Assembly: GCA_947254205.1 (NCBI GenBank)
Contig: CAMYCE010000022.1
Location: 1 to 26,038 of the forward strand
DNA: 26,038 nucleotides
Direction of reading: 5' to 3'
Origin: an uncultured Prevotellaceae bacterium
GTDB taxonomy: Bacteria > Bacteroidota > Bacteroidia > Bacteroidales > Muribaculaceae
Positions 16,046 through 23,380 of this stretch are shown piece by piece (the stretch's first letter is position 1; every line of letters starts with the position of its first letter). The notes beneath the pieces were generated by a model, which did no database searches, was not told the DNA's origin, and worked only from the letters and a program-made list of their open reading frames with translations. A program made the position numbers and the translations under genes.

Positions 16046-16693
16046 ATGGAGTTAATATTGTCCACATTAATAGGTTGCTTTGCCATAGGTGTCATTTTGT
16101 CGGCACCCATGGGCCCCATTGGCATTTTGTGTGTGCAACGCACCCTCAACAAGGGGCGTGAGGCAGGCTGGTGGACAGGTGTTGGGGCTTCAATTTCCGA
16201 CTTGTTTTATTGTTTGCTCACGGGTCTTGGCATGTCGTTTGTCACCAATTTCATTGAGACCAACCAAAACGTGTTGCAAATAGTGGGTAGCATTATCTTG
16301 CTCATTTTTGGCATCTATCTCATCAAAAGAAATCCTGCCACCAACATTCAGGAACCAACAGAGAAGAAAAAAGAAACCCATTATCAAGAGATGGTGACGG
16401 GTTTTTTCTTCACCCTTTCCAATCCTCTCATCATTTTTTTGGTGATACCGCTATTTGCACGATTTGGATTTCCTTCAAGCGACCTCACATGGCCAATCAT
16501 CTTGCTGGGTTACCTTTGCATTGTGTTGGGCGCTTTGTCGTGGTGGACCTTGATTACCTATCTTGTGAATGCAGTGCGCTCTCATTTCAACATTAGGAGC
16601 ATGTGGATTATTAATCTCATCATTGGCATCATCATTTTGATTTTATCGACCTATGGACTCTTTGTGGGCGTTAAAGACTATCTTGTCGTTTAA
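16046..16693 (+). CDS. LysE family transporter
   Basis: This 215-residue inner-membrane protein has six hydrophobic segments. The family motif appears early: SAPMGPIGILCVQRTLNKGR (about 19-38), followed by GVGASISDLFY (about 45-55). A charged cytoplasmic loop (IKRNPATNIQEPTEKKKE) splits the two three-helix halves, and the second half begins with GFFFTLSNPLIIFLV. LysE/RhtB proteins export amino acids or related metabolites driven by the proton gradient; the substrate here cannot be read. The following CBM9-like gene starts 15 bases after the stop codon, so the two are probably co-transcribed from the -7 box at 16009. Full length for the family. Confidence 0.9.
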   Translation: MELILSTLIGCFAIGVILSAPMGPIGILCVQRTLNKGREAGWWTGVGASISDLFYCLLTGLGMSFVTNFIETNQNVLQIVGSIILLIFGIYLIKRNPATNIQEPTEKKKETHYQEMVTGFFFTLSNPLIIFLVIPLFARFGFPSSDLTWPIILLGYLCIVLGALSWWTLITYLVNAVRSHFNIRSMWIINLIIGIIILILSTYGLFVGVKDYLVV

Positions 16694-16708
16694 GAAGTGG
16701 TGGAGGTG

Positions 16709-17362
16709 ATGGGCAAGAAACAACTTGATATTATAGCACTCAACAGCCTTGATGCAATGCCTTTGAGCGACATTGGGGCATGTATGGAAGAGCACTGCTC
16801 AAAGCATCATGTTGATTGTGTCAATTGGCCCGATGTGGCTCCCTATGAGCCACTATGCAGTTTTGCAATAGCGCATAGTCAAAACTATCTTTACATTCAT
16901 TTCATGAATCACGGATTTGACTTATTGGCCACCTATGGCAATCATTTAGACCCCGTGGCAAGTGATAGTTGCGTGGAATTTTTTTACAAGCACCCCGATA
17001 GCGACGAATATTGGAATTTTGAGTTTAATTGTATTGGAACAATCAATGCCAGTCATCGAGTGACCCGCTCCATGGCAACCCGTCTCAACCCCGAGCAATT
17101 GGCCTCGATAAAGTGTAGTGCCTCGTGTGGCTCTATTCCATTTCCCCCTCAAGAGGGAATACACGTTTGGACCTTGACAATCGCAATACCCTTGCATTTG
17201 ATTGGAATAGACAATACTCATTGGCCTGCCCATGTGCTGGGAAATTTTTATAAATGTGCCGGCAAATCTTTGCACCCTCATTATCTGTCGTGGGCTCCTA
17301 TTGCGACACCAACTCCCGATTTTCATCAACCTCAATTTTTTGGAATTTTAAACTTGAAGTAA
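16709..17362 (+). CDS. CBM9-like (carbohydrate-binding family 9-like) protein
   Basis: This 217-residue protein resembles the carbohydrate-binding family 9-like proteins of Bacteroidota. The supporting patterns are LYIHFMNHGFD near the strand after the first third, DSCVEFFYKHPDSDEYWNFEFNC (about 91-113), the WTLTIAIPL strand and the C-terminal FHQPQFFGIL, which closes the domain in this family. There is no signal peptide, so it appears cytosolic, unlike most secreted relatives. I chose the ATG at 16709 over an in-frame GTG at 16697, which would shorten the gap to LysE to 3 bases; both are possible. No terminator is evident before dnaE. Ligand unknown. Confidence 0.78.
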   Translation: MGKKQLDIIALNSLDAMPLSDIGACMEEHCSKHHVDCVNWPDVAPYEPLCSFAIAHSQNYLYIHFMNHGFDLLATYGNHLDPVASDSCVEFFYKHPDSDEYWNFEFNCIGTINASHRVTRSMATRLNPEQLASIKCSASCGSIPFPPQEGIHVWTLTIAIPLHLIGIDNTHWPAHVLGNFYKCAGKSLHPHYLSWAPIATPTPDFHQPQFFGILNLK

Positions 17363-17440
17363 ATAAGCAGAGTAGAGTAGGGCTGGAGAGGATAATTATT
17401 GGCTTGTGGAGCTCATGTTAATAACTTGTGGGGGTAATTC

Positions 17441-17472
17441 TTGAAAAGATGGAAGTAAAGGTTTAACTTTAC
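17441..17472 (+). promoter_or_regulatory. Possible dnaE promoter overlapped by an inverted repeat
   Basis: TTGA at 17441 and TAACTTTA at 17464-17471 are spaced about as in Bacteroidota promoters, with a mismatch in each box. An inverted repeat GTAAAG-N6-CTTTAC (17455-17472) covers the -7 box, so it could be an operator or a chance palindrome. The dnaE ATG is 46 bases downstream. Confidence 0.35.
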
Positions 17473-17517
17473 ACTTCTAAAATCATTATTTAGCAACCTC
17501 AATTTTTAAGAAGAAAA

Positions 17518-20500
17518 ATGATTCCATTTGTTCACCTTCATGTTCACTCCTATTATTCAATTCTTGATGGCCAAGCATCGATAAAAGGTTTGGTCGACAA
17601 GGCTATAGCCAATGGTATGCGTGGCATGGCACTCACCGACCATGGCAACATGTTTGGCATTAAAGAGTTTCATGATTATGCCAACAAAGTTAATGGTGAC
17701 ACAAATAAAGAAATCAAGCAACTTAAAGCCGAGATAAAAGAAGCTGAGAGTCAAGAAGCAATAGACGAGCAAGTTGTTGCCGGTTTAAAAACGAAATTGG
17801 AAGAAGCTAAAAACCGCATTTTCACTCCCATTTTTGGTTGCGAAGTGTATGTGGCTGCAACAAGCCTCACCGAGCATGTTGACCGGCACGACACAGGCCG
17901 TCACCTCATTTTGCTGGCCAAGAATGAAACGGGCTATCACAACTTAATTAAGATAGTGTCGAGAGCATGGGTTGATGGATTCTATTCACACCCTCGCACC
18001 GACCACTCTGAATTGGAGAAATATCATGAAGGCATCATCTGTTGCTCGGCATGCTTGGGTGGAGAAATTCCGCGCTTTATCATGAATGGAGATGTTGAGA
18101 AAGCCCGTGAAACGGCCCAATGGTATAGGCAAGTGTTTGGCGATGACTATTACTTGGAGTTGCAACGACACAAAGCCACTGTGCCACGTGCCAATCATGA
18201 GGTGTTTATTAAGCAACAAGAGGTGAATGCTGTGCTCTTGCAGTTGGCTCAAGAATTGGGCATTAAAATCATTTGCACCAACGATAGCCATTTTATCAAT
18301 GAAGACGATGCCGAGGCCCATGACCATTTGCTGTGTTTAGCTACGGGGAAAGACCTTGACGACCCCAAGCGCATGCTCTATTCCAAGCAAGAGTGGTTTA
18401 AGACTCAAGAAGAGATGAATGAAGTGTTTGCCGATATTCCCGAAGCATTGGCCAACACACAGGAGATTCTCGATAAAATTTCGATTTATAATATCGACAA
18501 TGGCCCCATCATGCCATTCTTCCCAATTCCCGAATCTTTTGGTACCGAGGAGCAGTGGCGTCAAAAATTTTCGGAAGAAGACCTGTATAAGGAGTTTTGT
18601 TCCGACGAAAATGGCGAAAATCTCATGCCACCCGCCGATGCTCAAAAACGCATCGATCACTTGGGTGGTTATGATAAGATATACCGCATTAAGTTTGAGT
18701 CCGACTATCTTGCCAAACTTGCCTATGATGGAGCCATGAAACTCTATGGCGAGCCTTTGACCGACGAAGTGAAAGAGCGCATCAACTTTGAGTTGCATGT
18801 GATGAAAACAATGGGTTTCCCCGGCTACTTCTTGATTGTGCAAGACTTTATCAACTCGGCCCGCAACGAGTTGAGTGTGATGGTGGGACCTGGGCGTGGC
18901 TCGGCTGCAGGCTCGGTAGTAGCCTATTGTCTGGGGATTACAAAAATAGACCCATTGAAATATGATTTGCTGTTTGAGCGTTTCTTGAACCCCGACCGCA
19001 TTTCTTTGCCCGATATTGATACCGACTTTGACGATGATGGCCGTGGCAAAGTGCTCAAGTGGGTGATGGATAAATATGGCCATGAGAATTGTGCCCACAT
19101 CATCACCTATGCTACCATGGCCACTAAAAACTCGATTAAAGATGTGGCACGAGTGGAGAAACTCCCCCTCGACGTTTCAAATGCCTTGTGCAAGGCCATA
19201 CCCGACCGTTTGCCCAATGGATTGAAAATGAATCTCATCAATGCCATTAAATCTACTCCCGAGTTGCAGCAGGCCGAGACTTCGAGCGACCTCAGAGCAA
19301 GCAATACTATCAAGTATGCCAAAAAACTTGAAGGCACAGTGCGTGGCACAGGCATTCATGCGTGTGGCTTCATCATTTGCCGTGATCCCATCGATGAGCA
19401 TGTGCCAGTATCTACAGCCGAAGACCCCGATTTCAAGGGCGAGAAGGTGCCTGTGACACAGTATGATGGTCATGTGATCGAGTCGACAGGTCTTATTAAA
19501 ATGGACTTCTTGGGGCTTAAAACTCTCTCAGAGCTCAAAGAAGCCGTGAAGAATGTGAAACAAACGCGTGGCATAGACATTGACCTCGACAACATACCCA
19601 TTGATGACCCCTTGACCTATAAGCTCTATCAAGAGGGTAGAACTGTGGGCACATTCCAGTTTGAATCGCCGGGCATGCAAAAGTATTTGCGCGAACTGCA
19701 CCCCGAGGTGTTTGGCGACCTAATTGCCATGAATGCGCTATATCGTCCGGGACCTATGGACAATATTCCCAGTTTCATTGCGCGCAAACTTGGAAAAGAG
19801 CCCATTACCTATTCCATTCCCGAAATGGAGAAGTATCTCAAAGACACCTATGGCATCACTGTGTATCAAGAGCAAGTCATGCTATTGAGTCGCTTGCTTG
19901 CCGGTTTCACGCGCGGGCAGAGCGACACACTGCGCAAGGCGATGGGTAAGAAGAAAATCGACCAAATGAATAAGCTCGAAAAGCTATTTTATGAGGGAGG
20001 GGAGAGCCGAGGTCATGACCATGAAACTCTCCACAAAATTTGGGAAGAGTGGAAGAAATTTGCGTCCTATGCTTTTAATAAATCACATGCGGCTTGCTAC
20101 TCGTGGGTAGCTTTCCAAACGGCCTATATCAAAGCTCATTATCCTGGCGAATATATGGCAGCTCTGCTCACCCGTCGACGTTCGGATATTAAGGAGGTGA
20201 CCAAGCTCATGGACGAGTGCAAAAATTGCGACATCAACACCTTGGGACCCGATGTGAATGAGAGCTTCTTGGAGTTTGGATTGAACAAAAAAGGAGAAAT
20301 TCGTTTTGGTCTTGCCGCCATTAAGGGCATTGGTGATGCTGCGGCCCAGTCAATTATCGATGAGCGTCAGGCTGGAGGATTATATCGTGATATTTTTGAC
20401 TTTGCACAGCGCACCAATTATAGTTGTGTGAATCGCAAAGCCTTTGAAAGCTTGGCCTTGAGTGGAGGTTTTGACTCCTTTGGCATTGCCCGGGAAAGTT

Positions 20501-21303
20501 TCTTTGAATGTAACGACAACGATGAAACCTTCCTCGACACACTCGTGAAATATGGCCAACGCTATCAAATAGACAAATCCATGAATCAAAACTCGCTTTT
20601 TGGCGATGATTCAAGTGCCATTGAGGTGGTGACACCTCCCATTCCCAAGGCCGAGCCTTGGAGTCAAATAGAGAAACTCAACAAAGAGCGTGACCTTGTG
20701 GGCATTTATCTCTCGGCCCACCCCCTCGACGCCTATTTCATGGAGCTTAAGTTTGGTTGCAACACCCAGCTTGTGGAGGTGAAAGAAAAAGAGCATCTCC
20801 TGAATCAGGAATTAACTTTTGGAGGCATTGTTACTGAATATCAGGAGCGACCATCTAAAAATGGAAATTTATATGGCAGGCTCAAAATTGAGGATTATTC
20901 AGGCTCGTTTGAACTCATGCTTTTTGGCAACAACTTTGTTGAATATCGCAAATATGGCATTCCCAACACACCTATATTGGTGCACGGCATGTATGCCAAG
21001 GCACGTTTTGGCGACAGGGTGAACTTTGATGTGAAGCGCATTGAGTTGCTCACCGATGTGAAGGGGCACATGATACGCAATATTAAAATTGACGTCGAAG
21101 AAGAACGCTTGAACGAACTCAACGAGCTCAAGCCACATTTAACACAAGAATCCACATACAGCAGTGAGCTGTATTTTAGGCTCATTGACCAGCAAAATAA
21201 TGGCAAGGTTGATTTGCGATCGCAGCGCAAGATTGTTGTTGACAAAGCTCTCATTGACAAGCTCGACAGCATGAAACTGCAATATGTCACCAATTTTGAT
21301 TAA
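17518..21303 (+). CDS. dnaE: DNA polymerase III subunit alpha
   Basis: This 1261-residue protein is the catalytic subunit of the replicative polymerase. The N-terminal PHP domain starts FVHLHVHSYYS with the metal-binding His8 and His10, then TDHGN (40-44), GCEVYVA and NDSHF; its metal ligands look intact. An extra Lys/Glu-rich helical segment, residues about 57-100, interrupts PHP. The polymerase core has GPGRGSAAGSVV, the catalytic acidic pair in PDIDTDFDDDGR (Asp499 and Asp501) and a third Asp at 663 in KMDFLGLKTL. A helix-hairpin-helix (AAIKGIGDAAA, about 932-942) and an OB fold (about 1100-1180, GGIVTEYQERPSKNG) follow. The gene stands alone: possible promoter upstream, thioredoxin with its own promoter downstream. 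Nothing is missing. Confidence 0.97.
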   Translation: MIPFVHLHVHSYYSILDGQASIKGLVDKAIANGMRGMALTDHGNMFGIKEFHDYANKVNGDTNKEIKQLKAEIKEAESQEAIDEQVVAGLKTKLEEAKNRIFTPIFGCEVYVAATSLTEHVDRHDTGRHLILLAKNETGYHNLIKIVSRAWVDGFYSHPRTDHSELEKYHEGIICCSACLGGEIPRFIMNGDVEKARETAQWYRQVFGDDYYLELQRHKATVPRANHEVFIKQQEVNAVLLQLAQELGIKIICTNDSHFINEDDAEAHDHLLCLATGKDLDDPKRMLYSKQEWFKTQEEMNEVFADIPEALANTQEILDKISIYNIDNGPIMPFFPIPESFGTEEQWRQKFSEEDLYKEFCSDENGENLMPPADAQKRIDHLGGYDKIYRIKFESDYLAKLAYDGAMKLYGEPLTDEVKERINFELHVMKTMGFPGYFLIVQDFINSARNELSVMVGPGRGSAAGSVVAYCLGITKIDPLKYDLLFERFLNPDRISLPDIDTDFDDDGRGKVLKWVMDKYGHENCAHIITYATMATKNSIKDVARVEKLPLDVSNALCKAIPDRLPNGLKMNLINAIKSTPELQQAETSSDLRASNTIKYAKKLEGTVRGTGIHACGFIICRDPIDEHVPVSTAEDPDFKGEKVPVTQYDGHVIESTGLIKMDFLGLKTLSELKEAVKNVKQTRGIDIDLDNIPIDDPLTYKLYQEGRTVGTFQFESPGMQKYLRELHPEVFGDLIAMNALYRPGPMDNIPSFIARKLGKEPITYSIPEMEKYLKDTYGITVYQEQVMLLSRLLAGFTRGQSDTLRKAMGKKKIDQMNKLEKLFYEGGESRGHDHETLHKIWEEWKKFASYAFNKSHAACYSWVAFQTAYIKAHYPGEYMAALLTRRRSDIKEVTKLMDECKNCDINTLGPDVNESFLEFGLNKKGEIRFGLAAIKGIGDAAAQSIIDERQAGGLYRDIFDFAQRTNYSCVNRKAFESLALSGGFDSFGIARESFFECNDNDETFLDTLVKYGQRYQIDKSMNQNSLFGDDSSAIEVVTPPIPKAEPWSQIEKLNKERDLVGIYLSAHPLDAYFMELKFGCNTQLVEVKEKEHLLNQELTFGGIVTEYQERPSKNGNLYGRLKIEDYSGSFELMLFGNNFVEYRKYGIPNTPILVHGMYAKARFGDRVNFDVKRIELLTDVKGHMIRNIKIDVEEERLNELNELKPHLTQESTYSSELYFRLIDQQNNGKVDLRSQRKIVVDKALIDKLDSMKLQYVTNFD

Positions 21304-21321
21304 AAATCAACCGCCTAAAGT

Positions 21322-21352
21322 TTTATAATTGATTATTTTTATTTTACCTTTG
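21322..21352 (+). promoter_or_regulatory. Bacteroidota promoter of the thioredoxin gene
   Basis: TTTA at 21322-21325 and a perfect -7 box TACCTTTG at 21345-21352 are separated by 19 bases. The leader to the ATG at 21401 would be about 40 bases and is very AT-rich. This gives thioredoxin its own transcript, separate from dnaE. Confidence 0.65.
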
Positions 21353-21400
21353 TGTGGCATTACTATAATTGATTAATATTAAATTAAAAATTAGAATAAC

Positions 21401-21715
21401 ATGGCATTTGTTTTCACTGACGACAACGCAAAAAAAGAAATAGAAACAGGCAAGCCTGTAGTAATTGACTTTTGGGCAGAATGGTGTGGCCCTTGCAAGC
21501 ACATTGCTCCCATAGTAGAAGAATTGGCCGAAGAATATGACGGTCGAGTTTTGATTGGCAAATACAATGTAGATGAGGGTGATGACATGGCCATTGACTA
21601 TGGCATTCGTAGCATTCCCACTATCTTGTTCTTCAAAAATGGAGAGTTGGTTGACCGCAATGTGGGTTCAACCACCAAAGAGGTGCTCAAAGGCAAAATT
21701 GACGCCCTGCTTTAA
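21401..21715 (+). CDS. trxA: Thioredoxin
   Basis: This 104-residue cytosolic protein is a classical thioredoxin that reduces protein disulphides and is itself reduced by thioredoxin reductase. The active site is WCGPCK (Cys29 and Cys32), and the cis-proline is Pro73 in RSIPTILFF. The buried Asp23 in VVIDFWAEWC and the C-terminal GSTTKEVL helix fit the family. There is no signal peptide, so it is not one of the exported thioredoxin-like proteins abundant in Bacteroidota. It has its own promoter (21322-21352) and a terminator 26 bases after the stop codon. Several thioredoxins usually exist per genome, so the trxA label rests on type, not on uniqueness. Confidence 0.95.
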   Translation: MAFVFTDDNAKKEIETGKPVVIDFWAEWCGPCKHIAPIVEELAEEYDGRVLIGKYNVDEGDDMAIDYGIRSIPTILFFKNGELVDRNVGSTTKEVLKGKIDALL

Positions 21716-21741
21716 GCTTTTTTGCATTGGCTAAGATAACA

Positions 21742-21780
21742 AAAAGGGGAAGAGATGCAGGAGTTTTCTCTACCCCTTTT
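21742..21780. terminator. Terminator after thioredoxin
   Basis: AAAAGGGG-A-AGAGA pairs with TCTCT-A-CCCCTTTT: 13 pairs with a single A-A mismatch and an 11-base loop. The A-rich and T-rich flanks are part of the stem, so it can work on either strand. It ends the thioredoxin transcript. Confidence 0.88.
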
Positions 21781-21848
21781 CAATTTTGGGCAATCACATT
21801 TGAAATTATGGAAATTTAGATATAAATGAAGTTTAATAGAACACAGCA

Positions 21849-22760
21849 ATGATGAAGAAACCCACATTATTTGTTTTGGCTGCAGGAATGGGCAGTCGTT
21901 ATGGTGGTCTCAAGCAACTTGATGGTCTTGGACCACATGGAGAAACCATCATGGATTATTCTATCTATGATGCCATTCATAGTGGCTTTGGAAAAGTGGT
22001 ATTTGTGATTCGCAAGGATTTTGAGGCCGAATTTCGTGAAAAAATTCTCTCTAAATATGAGAACCACATTCCCACCGAAGTTGTTTTTCAATCGGTAGAT
22101 GCTTTGCCCGAAGGTTTTGAATGCCCTGCCGGTCGCACCAAGCCGTGGGGCACCAATCATGCTCTCTTGATGGGTAAAGATGTGATCAATGAGCCTTTTG
22201 CCATCATCAATAGCGACGATTACTATGGTCGCAATAGTTTTGAGGTGATGGCTCGTGAATTGTCGAGCCTTGACGAGGGAAGCAAAAATCAATATGCCAT
22301 GCTGGGCTTTAAGGTGGGAAACACGTTGAGCGAGAGTGGCACAGTGTCGAGAGGTGTGTGCCAAGACAGAGATGGCTATTTGACCGACGTTGTTGAACGC
22401 ACCAAAATTGGATACAATGCCAATCACGAGATTGCGTTTGTTGACGAAAATGGCAACGAGTGCACACTTGCCCCCGAAACTCCTGTGTCGATGAACTTTT
22501 GGGGATTCACTCCCGATTACTTCGATTATAGCCAACACGAGTTTGCTACTTTTCTCAAAGAAAACTTGAATGTAGATAAGTCAGAATTTTTTATTCCCAC
22601 GGTTGTTAATAAACTCGTTCAAGAAGGCAAAGCAAAGGTGAAGGTTTTGCCCACCGAGTCAAAATGGTTTGGTGTGACCTATAGTGATGACCGCCAAGGA
22701 GTGGTTGAAAAATTGGCGCAACTGCATGCAACGGGTGTTTATCCCGAAAAAATGTTTTAA
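21849..22760 (+). CDS. NTP-transferase family nucleotidyltransferase
   Basis: This 303-residue cytosolic protein has the sugar-phosphate nucleotidyltransferase fold. The nucleotide loop is LAAGMGSRYGGLKQL (10-24) and the metal-binding acidic motif is INSDDYYG (120-127), with both Asp residues present. The middle region SGTVSRGVCQD and ERTKIG, and the later VSMNFWGFTPDYF, fit a substrate-binding half typical of Bacteroidota nucleotidyltransferases of this size. I cannot assign a specific sugar. It lacks the C-terminal left-handed helix of GlmU or ADP-glucose enzymes. Two consecutive ATG codons open the gene. It lies between two terminators (21742-21780 and 22779-22815), so it is a single-gene transcript; I could not place its promoter with confidence. 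Confidence 0.87.
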   Translation: MMKKPTLFVLAAGMGSRYGGLKQLDGLGPHGETIMDYSIYDAIHSGFGKVVFVIRKDFEAEFREKILSKYENHIPTEVVFQSVDALPEGFECPAGRTKPWGTNHALLMGKDVINEPFAIINSDDYYGRNSFEVMARELSSLDEGSKNQYAMLGFKVGNTLSESGTVSRGVCQDRDGYLTDVVERTKIGYNANHEIAFVDENGNECTLAPETPVSMNFWGFTPDYFDYSQHEFATFLKENLNVDKSEFFIPTVVNKLVQEGKAKVKVLPTESKWFGVTYSDDRQGVVEKLAQLHATGVYPEKMF

Positions 22761-22778
22761 AGAATTTTGAACCGCATG

Positions 22779-22815
22779 AAAAAAGTGGGCTTGGTGCATT
22801 CAAGCCCATTTTTTC
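22779..22815. terminator. Bidirectional terminator after the nucleotidyltransferase
   Basis: TGGGCTTG (22786-22793) and CAAGCCCA (22801-22808) are perfect complements with a 7-base loop, flanked by AAAAAAG and TTTTTTC, giving a long stem and a U-run on either strand. It separates the nucleotidyltransferase from the Fur-purA transcript. Confidence 0.93.
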
Positions 22816-22827
22816 ATTTATCTAATA

Positions 22828-22859
22828 TTTGAGTATTAGACCAAATGTTACTAACTTTG
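22828..22859 (+). promoter_or_regulatory. Consensus Bacteroidota promoter of fur-purA
   Basis: TTTG (22828-22831), 20 bases, then TAACTTTG (22852-22859) match both boxes exactly. The transcription start should lie near 22866, about 14 bases before the ATG at 22880. This excludes the longer reading frame that begins inside the promoter at 22829. Confidence 0.82.
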
Positions 22860-22879
22860 TAGAGCATGAAATAATCAAC

Positions 22880-23380
22880 ATGAATGGGGCATTGAGCAAT
22901 AGTGCTATTATTAAGAAGTTTACCCAATTTCTTGAAACTGGGCGTTATCGCAAAACGCCAGAGCGATTTGCCATACTCAATAAAATTCTCTCATTCAATA
23001 GCGTTTTCTCTATCGAAAAATTGTGTTTTGAGCTTGAAAACGAGTCCTATCATGTGAGCAAAGCCACGGTCTACAACAATGTTGATTTGCTCGTTGAGGC
23101 TGGAATTTTGCGCAAGCTTTTTATTGATGGCTTTCACAGTGCTCAATATGAGAAAATATCGGCTGTTCAACACACTCTTCTTGTGTGCACACAATGCAGC
23201 AAGATAAAAAGCGTGAAAGATGAGCCACTGCTGGGCTACATGAATGCAAAAAAATATAATGCTTTTCAAACGTCCTACTACTCAATGTGTGTGTATGGAG
23301 TGTGCAATGCATGTGCTCGAAAATTAAAGAAAAACAATATACAACAACAAAAAAATTGCAAAAGAAATGACAAAAGTTGA
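22880..23380 (+). CDS. Fur family transcriptional regulator with degenerate sensor site
   Basis: This 166-residue protein has a Fur-type winged helix (about 10-85), including RKTPERFAIL and the recognition-helix pattern HVSKATVYNNVDLL (58-71). The structural zinc site is intact: CTQC (103-106) and CNAC (142-145). The regulatory metal site is not. Aligned by eye with E. coli Fur, the positions of H87, D89, H90, E108 and H125 are Gln97, Thr99, Leu100, Leu118 and Tyr134; only the equivalent of E81 (Glu91) remains. The start at 22880 is fixed by the promoter. The C-terminus is Lys/Asn/Gln-rich, and the stop codon lies 14 bases inside purA. Linkage of a Fur protein to purA is, from memory, common in Bacteroidales. 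The target metal or signal is unknown. Confidence 0.88.
   Translation: MNGALSNSAIIKKFTQFLETGRYRKTPERFAILNKILSFNSVFSIEKLCFELENESYHVSKATVYNNVDLLVEAGILRKLFIDGFHSAQYEKISAVQHTLLVCTQCSKIKSVKDEPLLGYMNAKKYNAFQTSYYSMCVYGVCNACARKLKKNNIQQQKNCKRNDKS

Noticed and set aside
22829..22879. 17-codon upstream extension of the Fur protein from a TTG
   Set aside because: The extension lies inside a consensus promoter (TTTG-N20-TAACTTTG), so it would start before the transcription start.
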